Shown in pieces: positions 1 through 11,299 of a stretch of DNA of 64,000 nucleotides; position 1 is the first letter of the stretch, and every line of letters starts with the position of its first letter. The notes under the pieces are model-generated. The model was not told where the DNA came from, did no database searches, and saw nothing but the letters and a program-made list of their open reading frames with translations. The translations under genes were made by a program, and so were the position numbers. The DNA is from Symbiodinium natans (lineage: Eukaryota; Sar; Dinophyceae; Suessiales; Symbiodiniaceae): NCBI GenBank assembly GCA_905221605.1, contig CAJNDS010000091.1, positions 844,238-908,237 on the forward strand. Direction: 5' to 3'.

Positions 1-57
1 TTCCGCGGTGCTGCACCACAAGACTACATGCGTGGGTTTATGGGGTTTATAGGGTTT

Positions 58-200
58 CGGGGTTTCTAGGGTTTCTAGGGTTTCTAGGATTTCTAGGGTT
101 TCTAGGGTTTCTAGGGCTTCTAGGGCTTCTAAGATTTCTAGGGTTTCTAGGGTTTATAGGGTTTATAGCGTTTGTAGGGTTTGGGGTTAAAGTTTGAGGT
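58..200 (+). repeat. Variant telomere-type array TTTCTAGGG (9-mer)
   Basis: About ten tandem copies of TTTCTAGGG, followed by TTTATAGGG and TTTGTAGGG variants. This is the TTTAGGG heptamer with two extra bases inside, showing that derived units amplify locally. The same kind of 9-mer array appears again at 62131-62222. Confidence 0.85.
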
Positions 201-524
201 TTGGAGTTTAGGGGTTGAGTTGTGGGTGGAGGTCCTCAAATCTGGGTGCTCCCTGCGTGAGACCGAGAAGCCTACCTTCGCAGAGTCGTTCATGTGCATC
301 CGTTGCCGCGTGAGGAGGTTGATGCTGCGAAAAAACGGGCTGTGTATCAAATCCCGTGCGGCGAGCGCGCGCGCACGCGTGAACCTTCGACGGGAAAAAA
401 GTCGATTGCCTGATGAGAGCCTGCAACCCTGAGCCCTGCACCCAAAAACCCTTCACTCAAAACCCTAAACTTCGGGTTCAGGGTTTTACTCCCTAAACCC
501 TGAACCCGACAACCAGACCCTACT

Positions 525-645
525 TGGAGGTTCATGGTACTTAGTAAACCAATTACAACTGTACTTATAACCCAGTTATAGCCTATTAGGGTAATTAAAG
601 GGCTTACAAGTCACTTATCATTGGTTTATATGTACCCTACTCCCC
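525..645 (+). mobile_element. MITE-like element, family 2 (partial)
   Basis: Begins CTTGGAGGTTCATGGTACTTAGTA and continues with the TTATAACCC-type interior that is shared with copies at 44519-44750, 48729-48900, 59560-59750 and 61185-61270. The distal end is degenerate here. No coding capacity. Probably a non-autonomous DNA element. Confidence 0.5.
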
Positions 646-732
646 TAAACCCTACACCCCGCCATTAACTCGAACTTAGTAGCCCGGTAACCATATTATA
701 ATAAGGGTTTAGGGTTTAGGGTTTAAGGGCAC

Positions 733-838
733 CCCTTTTTGGGTTGGTCACCTTATAAGGGAACCTTGAACTCCCCCCCCCCCAAACAAAAAAAAACTAA
801 TAACATAAAAAGAAAAGGGTACCACTGGGCCACTAACT
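733..838 (-). mobile_element. MITE-like element, family 3
   Basis: Contains CCCTTTTTGGGTTGGT, then TTATAAGGGAACCTTGAA, a poly-C tract and GGTACCACTGGGCCAC. The same modules in the same order occur at 40635-40710 and 48240-48315. On the minus strand the element reads GTGGCCCAGTGGTACC first. At 40.7 kb that terminus coincides with a splice donor. Confidence 0.5.
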
Positions 839-2890
839 AGAATGCATGCCAGGGTATCCCAGTACCCATATTATGATAAGGAGGGAAAGCATAAACAAAA
901 AACAAAGGGTAGAGGGTATCACGGGGCTACCAAGGTTTCCAAGCCCGATCTGTCAGCTCCATCGATTGGCGCTCAGGCACACGCGGACCGAACAGCGGAG
1001 CACCTCTTCAGATCCTCAAGCCCTGCTCTGGCCTCCTGCAGCCCTAAACCCTAAACCCGAAACCCTAAACCCGAAACCCTAAACCCTAAACCCTAAACCC
1101 TGCCACCGGCAGCTCAAGCAGCTCAAGGGGTGTTGAAACCTTCCTGCTATCCAGGTGGAAGCACCCAGGCACTCTCAGCTCGATCGCGTGGACACTTGCA
1201 CGACTCTGGCTGGTTTTTCCCAAAGGTCGCAGTCTTACACAGTCGAACGGCTTCGGCTCCACCGAGTGTTGAAAGAAGTTACCAGGTCAAGTAACTGCGA
1301 CTTAGGTTGGCTTTGAACCCGTAACCCTGCAAGCAAAGAAGCGCTTGGGAACCCCCACCCCGACCCCCGCCCTCACCACCCCCCCCCCCCAAGGAAAAAA
1401 AAACAACAACACAAATAAAGCATCATAATAATAAGAATGATAATAATAATAATAACAATGACAGTGAGAACAATAATAATGAAAATAAGAATTATCATCA
1501 GAAGAATAATGATGATTAATATTTGAGGAAATAGTAGGTTTAGGGGTTGAGGGGTTCCAGCAGATAGGGTTCCATGTCAAAAGGGGTCAACCCAAAACCC
1601 CCATCCCTGCAGAACCCTGGCAGAGGGCCTGTGCTGGCTGACCAGACGAACGCGTCGCAGTCCGACTTTTCGGTGCAGGCCTGAGCCAAGGAAAAGAGTT
1701 TAGGGTTTAGGGTTTAGGGTTTGCGAAAGAGCCTAAGCTTGAGAGGGTTTAGGGGTTTAGGGTTTACCAGCGGCCTAGGGCAGCCGACAGGCCGACAGGC
1801 CGACAGCAAAACTGACATGCAATGCCACTGACCTGCCGCCTAGGCTGCTTGCTAAACCCTAAACCCTACACCCTAAACCCGAAACCCTAAACTCTAAACC
1901 CTAAACCCTATAGACTATATCCTAGAAAGGCGTCTTTCCAAATGAGCAGCAGCAAGGGGCACTACCCAGAAGTCGATTGTTCCCCCCCCCATCCCAATTT
2001 CAAACCAATTTCTGACGTGCTGAGAACGAACAGAGATTGGTTTGGTTGCAGGATTGAGGCTTAGGGCTTCGGTTAACCCTAAACCCTAAACCCTAAACCC
2101 TAAACCCTAAGCCCTAAGCCCTAAGCCCTAAGCCCTCAACGTCCTGAGTCTAAACATCCTGAACGGCACACCCAAGAGTTGGAACCCGGAATTTCGAGAT
2201 GGAGTGGCATAAGGTTTGGGTTTTGGGTTTTGGGTTTAGGGTTTAGGGTTCAGGGTTTAGGGTTTAGGGTTCAGGGTTTAGGGTTTAGGGCTTCTGTTGA
2301 CATGTTGGTCAGAGCCCACTTTAGCAGGGGTTTAGGCTAATAGGGCTTAGCGTTTTGTGATCTCAGGTTGCCTCCCTGCCTTCGCCACAGCAGCAACCGG
2401 CTTGGGGGTTAGGGTTTAGGGTTTAGGGTTTAGGGTTTAGGGGAGTCCTTAAGCCCGATCCACCTCGAGACCCTGAAGGCCAAAACCCAATTGTGAAGTC
2501 TTAAACTAACAGTCCCTAATCCCGACTTAATCCCCAAAGAAGGACAGCTGGTACAAGGGTGAACATCCCAACCCACAAGTTTCGTAAACCCTGTAAGACT
2601 GATAAGCTCCAAACCCCCAAATCCGAGGTTGCCCAGTAACCTCGGATTAAAACAGGTGTACTTGTTTTGCTTAAAAGGGGTTTATAAGAGAACCCCAAAC
2701 ACCCATAAATAAAGAAACATATATATATATATATATGTATAATAAAAATATTAATACAATCAAACCCCCCTTAACAATGAACATAATAATATTAATAATA
2801 ATAATACAATAAAAACAAAAAGGGAGTAAGGGAGTAAGGGTACTATTTGGCATCCTAGCCACAAAATAAAAGCAGCAATCAGTCCCCAGC

Positions 2891-2936
2891 CTTTTGGCAT
2901 GCCGCGCCGGTGGACATGTTGCTCGCCTGGTGAAGG
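2891..2936 (-). CDS. Internal exon, unrecognised gene (left chain)
   Basis: 46 nt exon bounded by an AAG acceptor and a GC-type donor (G|GCTGGG). Read in the phase inherited from the exon at 3530-3611 it encodes PSPGEQHVHRRGMPK. The surrounding introns carry TTTAGGG arrays (2945-3012). No domain is recognisable. Support rests on splice-like borders and phase continuity only. Confidence 0.4.
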
Positions 2937-3529
2937 CTTCACTTGTGTAGGGTTTAGGGTTTAGGGTTTAGGGTTTAGGTTTTAGGGTTTAGGGTTTAGG
3001 GTTTAGGGTTTCTTTCTCTCTCTTTCTGTCTCTCTCTCGCTCGTTTTGGGCGGTTTAGGGCTTAGACAGCCAGAAGGCAGGCATCCAGGTCTAGGGGTTT
3101 TGGGGTTTCAGGGTTTAGGGGAAAGGCACAGAGTGAAGTATATGAACCCTGGACCAAAACATGAACCCTATTTTTGCGGCTCATATGCGAGTACCAGGAC
3201 GCTTTGATACCTGTGGCCCTCCTTAGAAGACGGATTCATGGATGCTACGGAGGGTGTGTTAGGGTGAGGTGTCCAAACCATATAACATAGGGGCTCAATA
3301 ACTAGAATAGGGTGTTGCGGGTTATTAAATTGATATACTGTCTCCGAGAGCGTCGTCGCGCTCTCCCACAACACCCTCTGCGGGCCAATCACGCCTCGCA
3401 CGCAAAACCGCAACCCTCTTAGCCCCTAAACCCTAAACTCCCTAAACCCTAAAAACCCTAAACCCTAAACCCTAAACCCTAAACCCCCTAAACCCTCAAC
3501 CCTTGCAGACACCAAACAATCCCCAACAC

Positions 3530-3611
3530 CAGAGAGGCAATGCCTTGGCAACTTCCTCTCCGTGCAGCAGCGTTTGATCCTTGGTGCTTGGGGCGCGGGA
3601 TGAGGACGGAA
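3530..3611 (-). CDS. Internal exon, unrecognised gene (left chain)
   Basis: 82 nt exon with an AG acceptor at 3612-3613 and a GT donor (CTG|GTGTTG). It begins with one base that completes the GT left by the exon at 4639-4679 and ends in phase 0. It encodes SVLIPRPKHQGSN...SCQGIASL. The upstream intron (3612-4638) contains three separate telomere-type arrays of alternating orientation. Confidence 0.5.
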
Positions 3612-4638
3612 CTCCATTCAACCTTTCCAACATGGGGGGCTTCCAATATTAGGGGTTTGGGGTTTAGGGTTTGGGTTTGGGGTTTAGGGTTTAGGGTTTA
3701 GGGTTTGGGGTTTAGGCTGCCTTATTGGTAGAATTACTATCCGGGGATCCTTGTATTTGGGTGTCTACATTGGGAGTCCATTGGTATCATAAACCCCCAC
3801 ATTGGTCTCAAGAACCCAACAGTAGCCCAGGAAGAGAAAGGGTGCCTTTTTTTGGTTTACAGGGACTTCTCAGGGAACCCAAACCCTAAAAAACAACAAA
3901 ACCCTAAACCCTAAACCCTAAACCCTAAACCCTAAACCCTAAACCCCCCTAAACCCAAGAAAGGTAAAACATAAAATGTCCCAAGGGCCTACCAGGAAAG
4001 CACACAACAAACTAACAAGTCAAAGGCTCCAGGAATTGCGGAGGGCAGCTTCGGACGTCCTCAAAGGGAGTTCAACAATCCCCCCCCCCTGAGATAGGGT
4101 TTAGGGTTTAGGGTTTAGGGTTTAGGGTTTAGGGTTTAGGGCTAGGGTTTAGGGTTTAGGGTTTAGGGTTAGGGTTTAGGGTTCAGGGTTTTTGGTTTAG
4201 GGTTTAGGGTTCAGGGGTTAGAGCTGTAGCCCCGAGTGGGTTTAGGGGTATGTGGGGGAGGGTTTCAGTTCGGGGCCCTTGGGGGGGAAACCGGTTTAGA
4301 GGCTTAAAAGAGGTTACGGTTTGAGCAGGCCTAAGGGGCCTCAGAGTTTCAGGGCTATATCGCTTCAGGGCCAAGAGTTTCAGGTTTATGGTTTCGGGGT
4401 TTACGTGTTCAGAGTTGAGGATTTCAAGAAGGTCCTCAGATCATTCTGCTCCCCCAAAATGGCCCCAGTATTTCCTATACCTTCAACCCTGAGGCTTCTC
4501 TGCAAGGCGTCTGAAGTATTGCTTGCTCTCATGATCAGAGCAGTTGACACAATAGGTGGCCATAGTTCTAGCCTAAACCGGCCTTAAACCCTACTTGGGG
4601 GTGTCACAGCAAGCCTGGCAAACTGCGAAGCGCCTCAC

Positions 4639-4679
4639 ACGAGTTGCGACCAAATTTTCCCAAGCTGGCGAACAGACAT
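4639..4679 (-). CDS. Internal exon, unrecognised gene (left chain)
   Basis: 41 nt exon between acceptor CCAAG and donor GT|GTGAGG. In the phase set by the upstream exon (4930-5024, ending in phase 0) it reads MSVRQLGKIWSQLV. The plus strand is also open here (QAWQTAKRLTRV...), but the minus reading has consensus splice signals and fits its neighbours, so I prefer it. Confidence 0.5.
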
Positions 4680-4929
4680 CTTGGACCCTAGAACCTACTT
4701 TAGGGCTTAGGGCTTAGGGTTCCAAAAAGGGTTTAGGGTTCAGGGTTTTCAGAAAGGGCTTAGGGTTCAGGGTTTGCGGTTACAGTCCATACGTCCTCTG
4801 TGAAGCGAGGCTGAAGCAATAGATCCTGAGCCCGAAAACACTAATTTCTCTCAAGCTCCCTGAAAGCGGATCAGGGGCATAGGGTTTAGGGCTTACTGCA
4901 GGGTTTCGGGTTTCCGGTTCCAGGCTTAC

Positions 4930-5024
4930 GGTGTGCATGGTGTGGCGAAAGTCCTGCCACTTGAGAATCCGCTCGCGTTCTGCGTGAATCTGGAGAAACT
5001 CCTGGCGACGAAGTCTGTAGCGGG
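4930..5024 (-). CDS. Internal exon, helical arginine/glutamate-rich
   Basis: One of the most convincing islands in the left flank. The minus strand reads RARYRLRRQEFLQIHAERER followed by ILKWQDFRHTMHT, ending exactly at a canonical donor ACC|GTAAGC. The acceptor is an AG near 5025; a longer version starting upstream near 5050 is possible. The sequence looks like an amphipathic helix. The protein family is not recognised. Telomere-type repeats lie on both sides, at about 4870 and from 5100. Confidence 0.65.
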
Positions 5025-5189
5025 CTCGGCAGCAACCCCCCGAAACCCTGAAACCTGAACCTTACGAAGCCCAAAGCCCATCCGAAGCCAAAACCCTCTA
5101 AACTCTCAACCCCATAACCCTAACCCCCCATAAACCCTAAACCCACAAAGCCTAAAAAATGGCAAGATGTAACCCCCCCCCCCCCCCCC

Positions 5190-5260
5190 AATGTAGGGCA
5201 TGTTCCGGAAAGTAGGCAAATGGAGCCAGAGAACCCGGCGACCTTGTCCCCTGCAGCCCC
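5190..5260 (-). CDS. Internal exon, unrecognised gene (left chain)
   Basis: Acceptor GCTGCAG, then a frame that continues in phase from the exon at 6085-6137: GQGRRVLWLHLPTFRNMPYI. The 3' border is unclear because it runs into a poly-G (coding sense) tract; a GC donor a few codons earlier (AAC AT|GCCC) is possible. The TTTAGGG array at 5280-5342 lies in the upstream intron. Confidence 0.55.
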
Positions 5261-6084
5261 TCACATTCTACCAAGAACACTAGGGTTTAGGGTTTAGGGT
5301 TTAGGGTTTACGGTTTAGGGTTTAGGGTTTAGGGTTTAGGGCCTACCAAACCCATTTCTCTACTTAGGTTTCAGGGCTGTCGCCCTTAATGCCGAAGCCC
5401 CCCAAGCCCCGAGCAAGCCCCCCAAACCCCCCACCAAAAACTCAATCTCTGCAAGCCCCGCAACTAAACCCAAGGCCATCAACGCCGAACCCCATGGAAA
5501 CCCTCAGCCCTATACAAACATTTAGCGCCCAAGCCCTTCAAATCCTTCAAACCCTTCAAACGGCCCCCACCACCCCAACACCCTGTCCAGTCACCCTCTC
5601 CCAACCCATAGTCCTCAAAGCCCAAATCCCTGACACGCTACGCGTCCAAGCCAAAACCCAAAACCCCATACCTCAAACCCTAAGCCCTAAACCCTAAGCC
5701 CTCAACCTCATACCCTAAACTCTGAAAGTAGTTGCATGGTCCCTCAGTATGGCCCCCGAAATGGGGACCCCTTATATGCCACTTCAAAACCCCATACAAC
5801 CCAAGGGCCCATACTTCAGAACGCTTACATAAGGTAAGGGACCATATTCAGGGACCGTGTGACTTAAGACAAACTCCACGCCCTCTAAAGCCCTGAACCC
5901 TCTCAGCCCTACACCCTCAAGCCCTGAATCCAAAGCCCAAACCCTAAAGCCCGAACCCCAAACCCAAAGCCCTACACCCTAAAGGCCTAAACCCTAAGAC
6001 CTAAAGCCCTAAGCCCCTGAACCCTAAACCCTAAACCCTAAACCCTAAACCCTACGCCCTAAGCCCTAAACGCAGCCCTCAGAC

Positions 6085-6137
6085 CCTGTCCTGGCCTGGT
6101 GCCGCGCCTTCTCACTCTGGGTCTCCTGTTGTGGCGT
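6085..6137 (-). CDS. Internal exon, unrecognised gene (left chain)
   Basis: 53 nt exon between acceptor ACCCGCAG and donor GG|GTCTGAG. It continues in phase 0 from the exon at 6735-6791 and reads TPQQETQSEKARHQARTG, then hands two bases to the exon at 5190-5260. It is hydrophilic with no recognised motif. The intervening introns hold CCCTAAA (5985-6070) and TTTAGGG (6170-6240) arrays. Confidence 0.6.
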
Positions 6138-6330
6138 CTGCGGGTTATGGTTTAGGGATAAGTTTGGGGTTTAGGGTTTAGGGTTTAGGGCTAGGGTTTA
6201 GGGTTTAGGGTCTGGGGTTTAGGGTTTAGGGTCTAGGGTCATAAGTAGGGTTACGGGTCCGGTAATATATGGCTTTTGCCCTGTTTAGGGCACTATAACC
6301 CTGCAAGTACCCCATGAACCATCAGGTCAG

Positions 6331-6519
6331 TTGATGGGGGTGCTTCTCGCCATGTCAGCGACACCGGGTGCCAAGCCCCCAAAATCGGCAAGTGCACCCA
6401 ACACCCAACGCCCAAAACCCGAAACCCAAAACCCAAAACCCCAAGCTGTGGCCAAGCGGGGCTCAGAGCTTGAGGCGTTAAACGTCACAGAATCAAAGAA
6501 GACGCCAAGACGGGGCTAA
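6331..6519 (+). other. Open plus-strand stretch, coding status unclear
   Basis: A 62-codon plus-strand frame starts MMGVLLAMSATPG, passes through a degenerate CCCAAAAC repeat, and ends AVAKRGSELEALNVTESKKT before a stop. Both ends look protein-like, but the middle is translated repeat and every supported exon nearby is on the minus strand. I treat it as unresolved rather than a gene. Confidence 0.2.
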
Positions 6520-6734
6520 GACCCACTGCGGGACTCTCCATATCTACATGCTACACCTACCTCGTGGACTTACAGCTGACAAAATTCCGCAACCCCAAAC
6601 CCTAATTAAACTAACCCTGAACCCCTCAACCCTAAACCCTAAACCCTAACCCCTAAACACTACACCCCTAACCCTAAACCCTAAACCCTAACCCCTAAAC
6701 CCCTAACCCTGAACAATAAAACCCCCAATCCCGC

Positions 6735-6791
6735 CTTGTGGACAAGGGCGGTCAGGGGTCGGAAGGCCTGCATGGCGAGGGGGTCGAGGGA
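6735..6791 (-). CDS. Internal exon, unrecognised gene (left chain)
   Basis: 57 nt, exactly 19 codons, between acceptor CTGCAG and a GC donor (AAG|GCGGGA). It reads SLDPLAMQAFRPLTALVHK and is in phase with the next exon at 6085-6137. GC donors are normal in dinoflagellates. The neighbouring sequence on both sides is telomere-type repeat. Confidence 0.6.
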
Positions 6792-7045
6792 CTGCAGGCG
6801 GGAACCCTTACAAGGGGCCGCAGGGGAGAACTGAGGGCTACTTGGGGGCTACTTGTAGATAAGATATAGTAGGGTTTAGGGTTTAGGGTTTAGGGTTTAG
6901 GGTTTAGGGTTTAGGGATAGGGTTTAGGGGTTAATTAGGGTTTAGGGTTGAGGGCTGAGAGTATAGGGTTTGGGGTTTAGGGTTCAGGGCTACAAGCCCA
7001 AGAAACTCTTGAAGCCCCAAAGTCAACTCAATAACAAGCAGAGAA

Positions 7046-7093
7046 CAACATCTGAAAGCCCATGGCGTAGAGCTGCAGGTAGTCGCTGCTGAC
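7046..7093 (-). CDS. Probable internal exon, frame uncertain
   Basis: Follows acceptor GTTGCCAG. One frame reads VSSDYLQLYAMGFQ and another QQRLPAALRHGLSDVV. The 3' border is not clear (GA or GT donors possible) and phase does not settle which frame is used. It lies between CCCTAAA arrays at about 7110 and TTTAGGG arrays at about 6990. Confidence 0.35.
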
Positions 7094-7894
7094 CTGGCAA
7101 CGAAACTCCAGTCCCTAAACCCTAAACCCTAAACCCTAATTCAGGGGTTTCAGGGTTCCTGTCATAAGGATCTTGGTAAATAGCGTGGTATATTCGGGGC
7201 ACTCCTATTCGGGTTACATGAACCTATGATCCCGTGCATGCCTCTGGATTCCCCCAGAAGGCTTCTTCGGAAGGGTGCTATCCCTTAAACCCTAAACCCT
7301 AAACCCTAAACCCTAAACCCTAAACCCTAAAACCCTAAACCCTAAACTCCAGGGTCCAGGGAAACTTCCACGCCCATTGAAGCTTCAAAATGGTTCAGGG
7401 CTGAGGTTTGCAATGCCCTACACCCTAGTGTTCCGACTGTGCCCCAGTACCCTGTGGCTTAGGGTTTCCTTGGGGCCTAGGGCCTAATGCCCTAAACCCT
7501 AATACCTAAACCGTAAACTGTAAACGCTAAAGCCTAAACCCTAAACCCTAAACCCTAAAACCTAAACCCTAAACCTTGCTGTTATCCTTCTGCTTCGGGT
7601 GGCCCCAAGTACCCTGAAGATGAAGCCGGAGCGCGCTGCATTTTCTCAGCAGAGAGGTTCCCCTCAAGACGAAGGCTACACTTGGCTGTTCATGGGTACC
7701 TCTCAGTCGGTTATAAGTAGGGAAACTCTGGTTATAACCTTCTTTAGGGCTTATGGCCATATTTAGACATCGAGGTTTAGGGCTTTCACAAGAGAGGGCA
7801 ACTTGGAGTTCTAGGTTTGATGCTTTAGGGTTCGTGAACCGCTCTCCCTAAACCCTAAACCCTAAACCCTAAACCGGATGGGGCTTCACCGCGA

Positions 7895-7939
7895 TTAGTG
7901 GAAGACGACGATGTTGATCTTGCCCGACACGAAATGGAT
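7895..7939 (-). CDS. Probable terminal exon of an unrecognised gene
   Basis: After an AG acceptor the minus strand reads 14 codons, IHFVSGKINIVVFH, then TAA at 7895-7897. If this is a true stop, it ends a gene lying at higher coordinates, and the chain below 6.8 kb belongs to a second gene in the same direction. The stop could instead be intronic if a donor was missed. Confidence 0.4.
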   Translation of the reverse strand: MHFVSGKINIVVFH

Positions 7940-8096
7940 CTTACTTGGCCTCGGGACGGAAGGGGTTTAGGGTTTAGGGTCTAGGGTTTAGGGATTGGAG
8001 TCCGGGGCTGGGTGAAGTTGTGAGGTCGCACGGAGCACACATAGACGCGGCTGAGGGCTCGGACTTGCCAAGGGCGAACATCAACCCCAAAACTCC

Positions 8097-8400
8097 CAAA
8101 CCCTAAAACCTAAACTGCTAAACTCCAAAATCCCAAACCCTAAACTCCGACAAACTCCTAAACCCCTAGACCGTAACCCTAAACTCCTAAACTCCTAAAT
8201 CCTAGACTCCTAAACCCCCAACCCACCACCCCCCCCCAAAAAAAAAATAAAAATAAAATAAAATAAAAAATAAATAAATAAAAATATATATATCTTGAAT
8301 CCCGAGTTCTGGCCATAAAAGAAGTTGAAGCTTTTAAGCTTTTTTTTTCAAAGGTTGCTACTGGGCATAATACAGCTGTCAGACTAGCAAGATAAAAACA
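8097..8400. other. Border segment: decayed CCCTAAA, poly-C and A/T-rich tract
   Basis: Degenerate CCTAAACTCC repeats to about 8220, then poly-C, then an AAATAAAATA/TATATA stretch. The last telomere-type unit is near 8220 and the first GTCWGAC heptamer is at about 8380, so this is the left edge of the heptamer domain. No gene seen. Confidence 0.6.
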
Positions 8401-8717
8401 CATGTTGCACATGCAGAGTTACTTGAAGCTGCAAAGAACCCTTTTTGCAAAGCAGCGGCTGGCAATTGTAAGCTTGCACGAAATAAGGAGTAACAGGTCT
8501 GACACAACACAGTGACATTGACGGTGAAACTTGGTCTGACTTAGGAACTTGCCTGGCAAAGCCTTGACGGGAATGTTGCCTAGCAGAATCTTATTGACTG
8601 TCGTACTGTTAGGAGCAGACAATCATCCGCGCTGCACTCACTCATCAGTGGCCTTGGAAACTGCAGCAAACTCAGGCAATGATGTGACTGTGACGTTCAA
8701 AAAACCAGGACAAGGGG

Positions 8718-11285
8718 GCCTTCCATGCCAGAAGATGCTGGGTACCGACTGAAGAAGTGTTCACTCGTCCAGTCTGACAGGCCACCTGCAGAAACCCAGC
8801 ACGCGCATCAGCGCTTAGCCGTGCTGTCTGACGCCGGACCAAGGCGTGTTGGCCAAAATCTCGCAGGCCCTTCCCAGCAAAATCAGCCCCACACCCGGCC
8901 AACGGTGTAAGAACCGGCACTTTATACCTGGTCCGTGCTCGGTCCTTTGGTAGGGCGTCTGACTCAGATGCAAGAAGCAGTTCATCAATTGAAATTTGAC
9001 TGAAAGGATAATTGAATTTTCATTGTCTGACACACGCAAACTGCAAATAGGCGGGAGTAACAGAGTAACACATGTGTGAAGCAGCAGTCGAAGTAATGGC
9101 CTTCCACGCCAGAGGATACTGGGGATCGTCAACTGGATAGATGTTCGTCCAGTCTGACAGGCCACCTGTGGAAACCCAGCACGCGCATCAGCGCTTAGCC
9201 GTGCTGTCAAACGCCGGACCAGGGCGTGTTGGCCAATGTTTCCCCAGACCCTTCCCAGCACCCTCAGCCCCACACCCGGCCAACGATGTGAGAACCGGCA
9301 CTTATACTTGGTCTGTGCTCGGTCCTTTGGTCGGGCGTCTGACTCAGAACCCAGCGGGCGAGAAATCTGACACTGTGCCACAATCACGTCCGTTTACTTG
9401 TATTTAACCAAAGCTGGAAAATCAAGCTGTCAGATCACTCACACTCGCAAAATTTCAAAGAGACGGCAGTAACAGTAGTAACACGTGTCAAGCGGCCTTC
9501 CATGCCAGAGGATGCTGGGTACCGACTGAAGAAGTGTTCACTCGTTCAAGTCTGACAGGCCACCTGCGGAAACCCAGCACGCGCATCAGCGCTTAGCCGT
9601 GCTGTCTGACGCCGGACCAAGGCGTGTTGGCCAAAATCTCGCAGGCCCTTCCCAGCACACTCAGCCCCACACCCGGCCAACGGTGTAAGAACCGGCACTT
9701 TATACCTGGTCCGTGCTCGGTCCTTTGGTAGGGCGTCTGACTCAGACCAAAAGCGACTGGCAAGCCTTCTCGTCCAAAGATTTAAAATTTGAGTCATTAT
9801 TAATCATCTGACAGCATTCGCACACAACAGGCAAAACCTTGAATTTGCAGTCTCGGAAAAGCTACGACGACTTGTCAGAGCTAACAGACACACAGCCAGC
9901 AACCCCCAGCCCAAAAGCAGTAAGTCTGTAGGCCTTCCATGCCAGACGGTGCCGGGTATCGACACAAAGAATGTTGCACTCATTTCTGTCTGACAAGCCC
10001 ACTGCAGAAACCCAGCATGCGCATCAGCGCTTAGCCATGCTGTCAAACGCCGGACCAGGGCGTGTTGGCCAAAATTTCCGCAGACCTTTCCCAGCACACG
10101 CAGCCCCACACCCGGCCAACGATGTGAGAACCGGCGACTTATACTTGGTCCGTGCTCGGTCCTTTGGTAGGGCGTCTGACTCAGAAGCAAGCACCCGAGG
10201 AGTCTCACACTGTAGCAAGAAGCAAGTCCCTTCACTTTTCACCAGTGAGACGCCTGAGATTGTGTCTCACACGCACAATGACAAAGCTGTAACAGGTGTC
10301 AAGCAGCAAATCAATGTCCAAGACTTACGACAGCCTTCCATGCCAGAGGATGCTGGGTACCGACTGAAGAAGTGTTCACTCGTTCAAGTCTGACAGGCCA
10401 CCTGCAGAAACCCAGCACGCGCATCAGCGCTTAGCCGTGCTGTCTGACGCCGGACCAAGGCGTGTTGGCCAAAATCTCGCAGGCCCTTCCCAGGCCCCAC
10501 ACCCGGCCAACGGTGTAAGAACCGGCACTTTATACCTGGTCCGTGCTCGGTCCTTTGGTAGGGCGTCCGAATCACCAGAAGCGGCGGCTACATATACTAC
10601 GGACGCATTGCCATTGCTGGCCAGCATGTCTAAGAAATAATATGCTGGCAGGGACTCGCCATACGCGCAAGAAGCTTGACAGAACTATCACTTTCAGCAC
10701 GCATATGGTTTATTTCAAGAACGCAGGCAAACCAATCAAACAGCATTGACAGACAGTACTAGACTCACTAGACAGGATCTGGCCTTCCATTCTTGAGCTG
10801 CTGGGTACTACCGCCAGGGCCAAATGAAGACTTGGACATGCAGAACGCTGCACTCATTCATGTCTGACCTGCGGAAACCCAGCACGCGCATCAGTGCTTA
10901 GCCGTGCTGTCTGACGCCGTGTTGGCCGAAGTTTCCCCAGGCCCTTCCCAGCACCCTCAGCCCCACTCCTGCCCAACGATGTAGGAACCGGCGTTTTCAT
11001 AAAGGTGGTCCGTGCTCGGTCTGTTGGTAGGGCATCTGGGAAAAGTCTTACTGAGCAGTTGTGTGCATACTGTGTCACTCAGCACGACAAAATCAGAAAT
11101 CAAAAATTAATTTGGCACTCACTCATTAACCTGTGTCAAGCAGCAGACTTATGGCCCTGGCCTTGCGAGGATGCCGAGGACTCGACATGTTCACTTGTCT
11201 GACAGGCCACCTGAAGAAACCCAGCACACACATCAATGTTTAGCAGTGCTTCAGACGCCAGTCTACGACATGTTCCCCCGAGAAA
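8718..11285. repeat. Seven-copy ~400 bp tandem repeat with conserved ~250 bp core
   Basis: Cores begin GGCCTTCCATGCCAGAGGAT and end GGTAGGGCGTCTGACTCAGA. They lie near 8718-8967, 9098-9347, 9494-9747, 9931-10186, 10332-10571, 10791-11040 (diverged) and 11153-11285 (partial). Spacers of 120-200 bp are unrelated, so the core alone is conserved. The minus strand is open in long stretches (PKDRARTRYK and LSADARAGFPQVACQT recur), but more than one frame stays open. I see no reason to call a protein. Confidence 0.9.
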
Positions 11286-11299
11286 TCTGAGACTGGCCA

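Larger units (their letters stand above)
1..8220. repeat. Left flank rich in interspersed TTTAGGG/CCCTAAA arrays
   Basis: Dozens of short arrays of the plant/dinoflagellate telomere heptamer occur in both orientations, separated by 80-400 bp of other sequence. Clear ones lie near 1040-1110, 2060-2130, 2215-2295, 2945-3012, 3420-3500, 3885-3955, 4097-4215, 5280-5342, 6865-6915 and 7283-7350. Orientation switches repeatedly, so this is not a chromosome end. Several non-repeat islands between the arrays are minus-strand exons (listed separately), which places the arrays in introns or spacers. Islands not listed separately show no gene I can support. Confidence 0.9.

Noticed and set aside
1..200. 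A chromosome end (true telomere)
   Set aside because: Arrays are short, mixed with 9-mer variants, occur in both orientations all over the window and lie between exons.
5389..5697. 102-codon plus ORF rich in NPKPQTL-like repeats
   Set aside because: It is a translation of degenerate CCCTAAA repeat, a well-known false gene type in dinoflagellate annotations.
8815..9387. 190-codon minus ORF across two tandem repeat units
   Set aside because: More than one frame is open through the same repeats and the peptide merely repeats with them; no start or domain.
8900..10570. tRNA genes at the ends of the 400 bp repeats
   Set aside because: Only a D-arm and half an anticodon arm can be matched; no acceptor pairing, T-arm or B box is present.
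8718..11285. CRISPR-like array (conserved core plus variable spacers)
   Set aside because: Cores are about 250 bp and spacers 120-200 bp and irregular; the context is eukaryotic and no cas-like gene is present.
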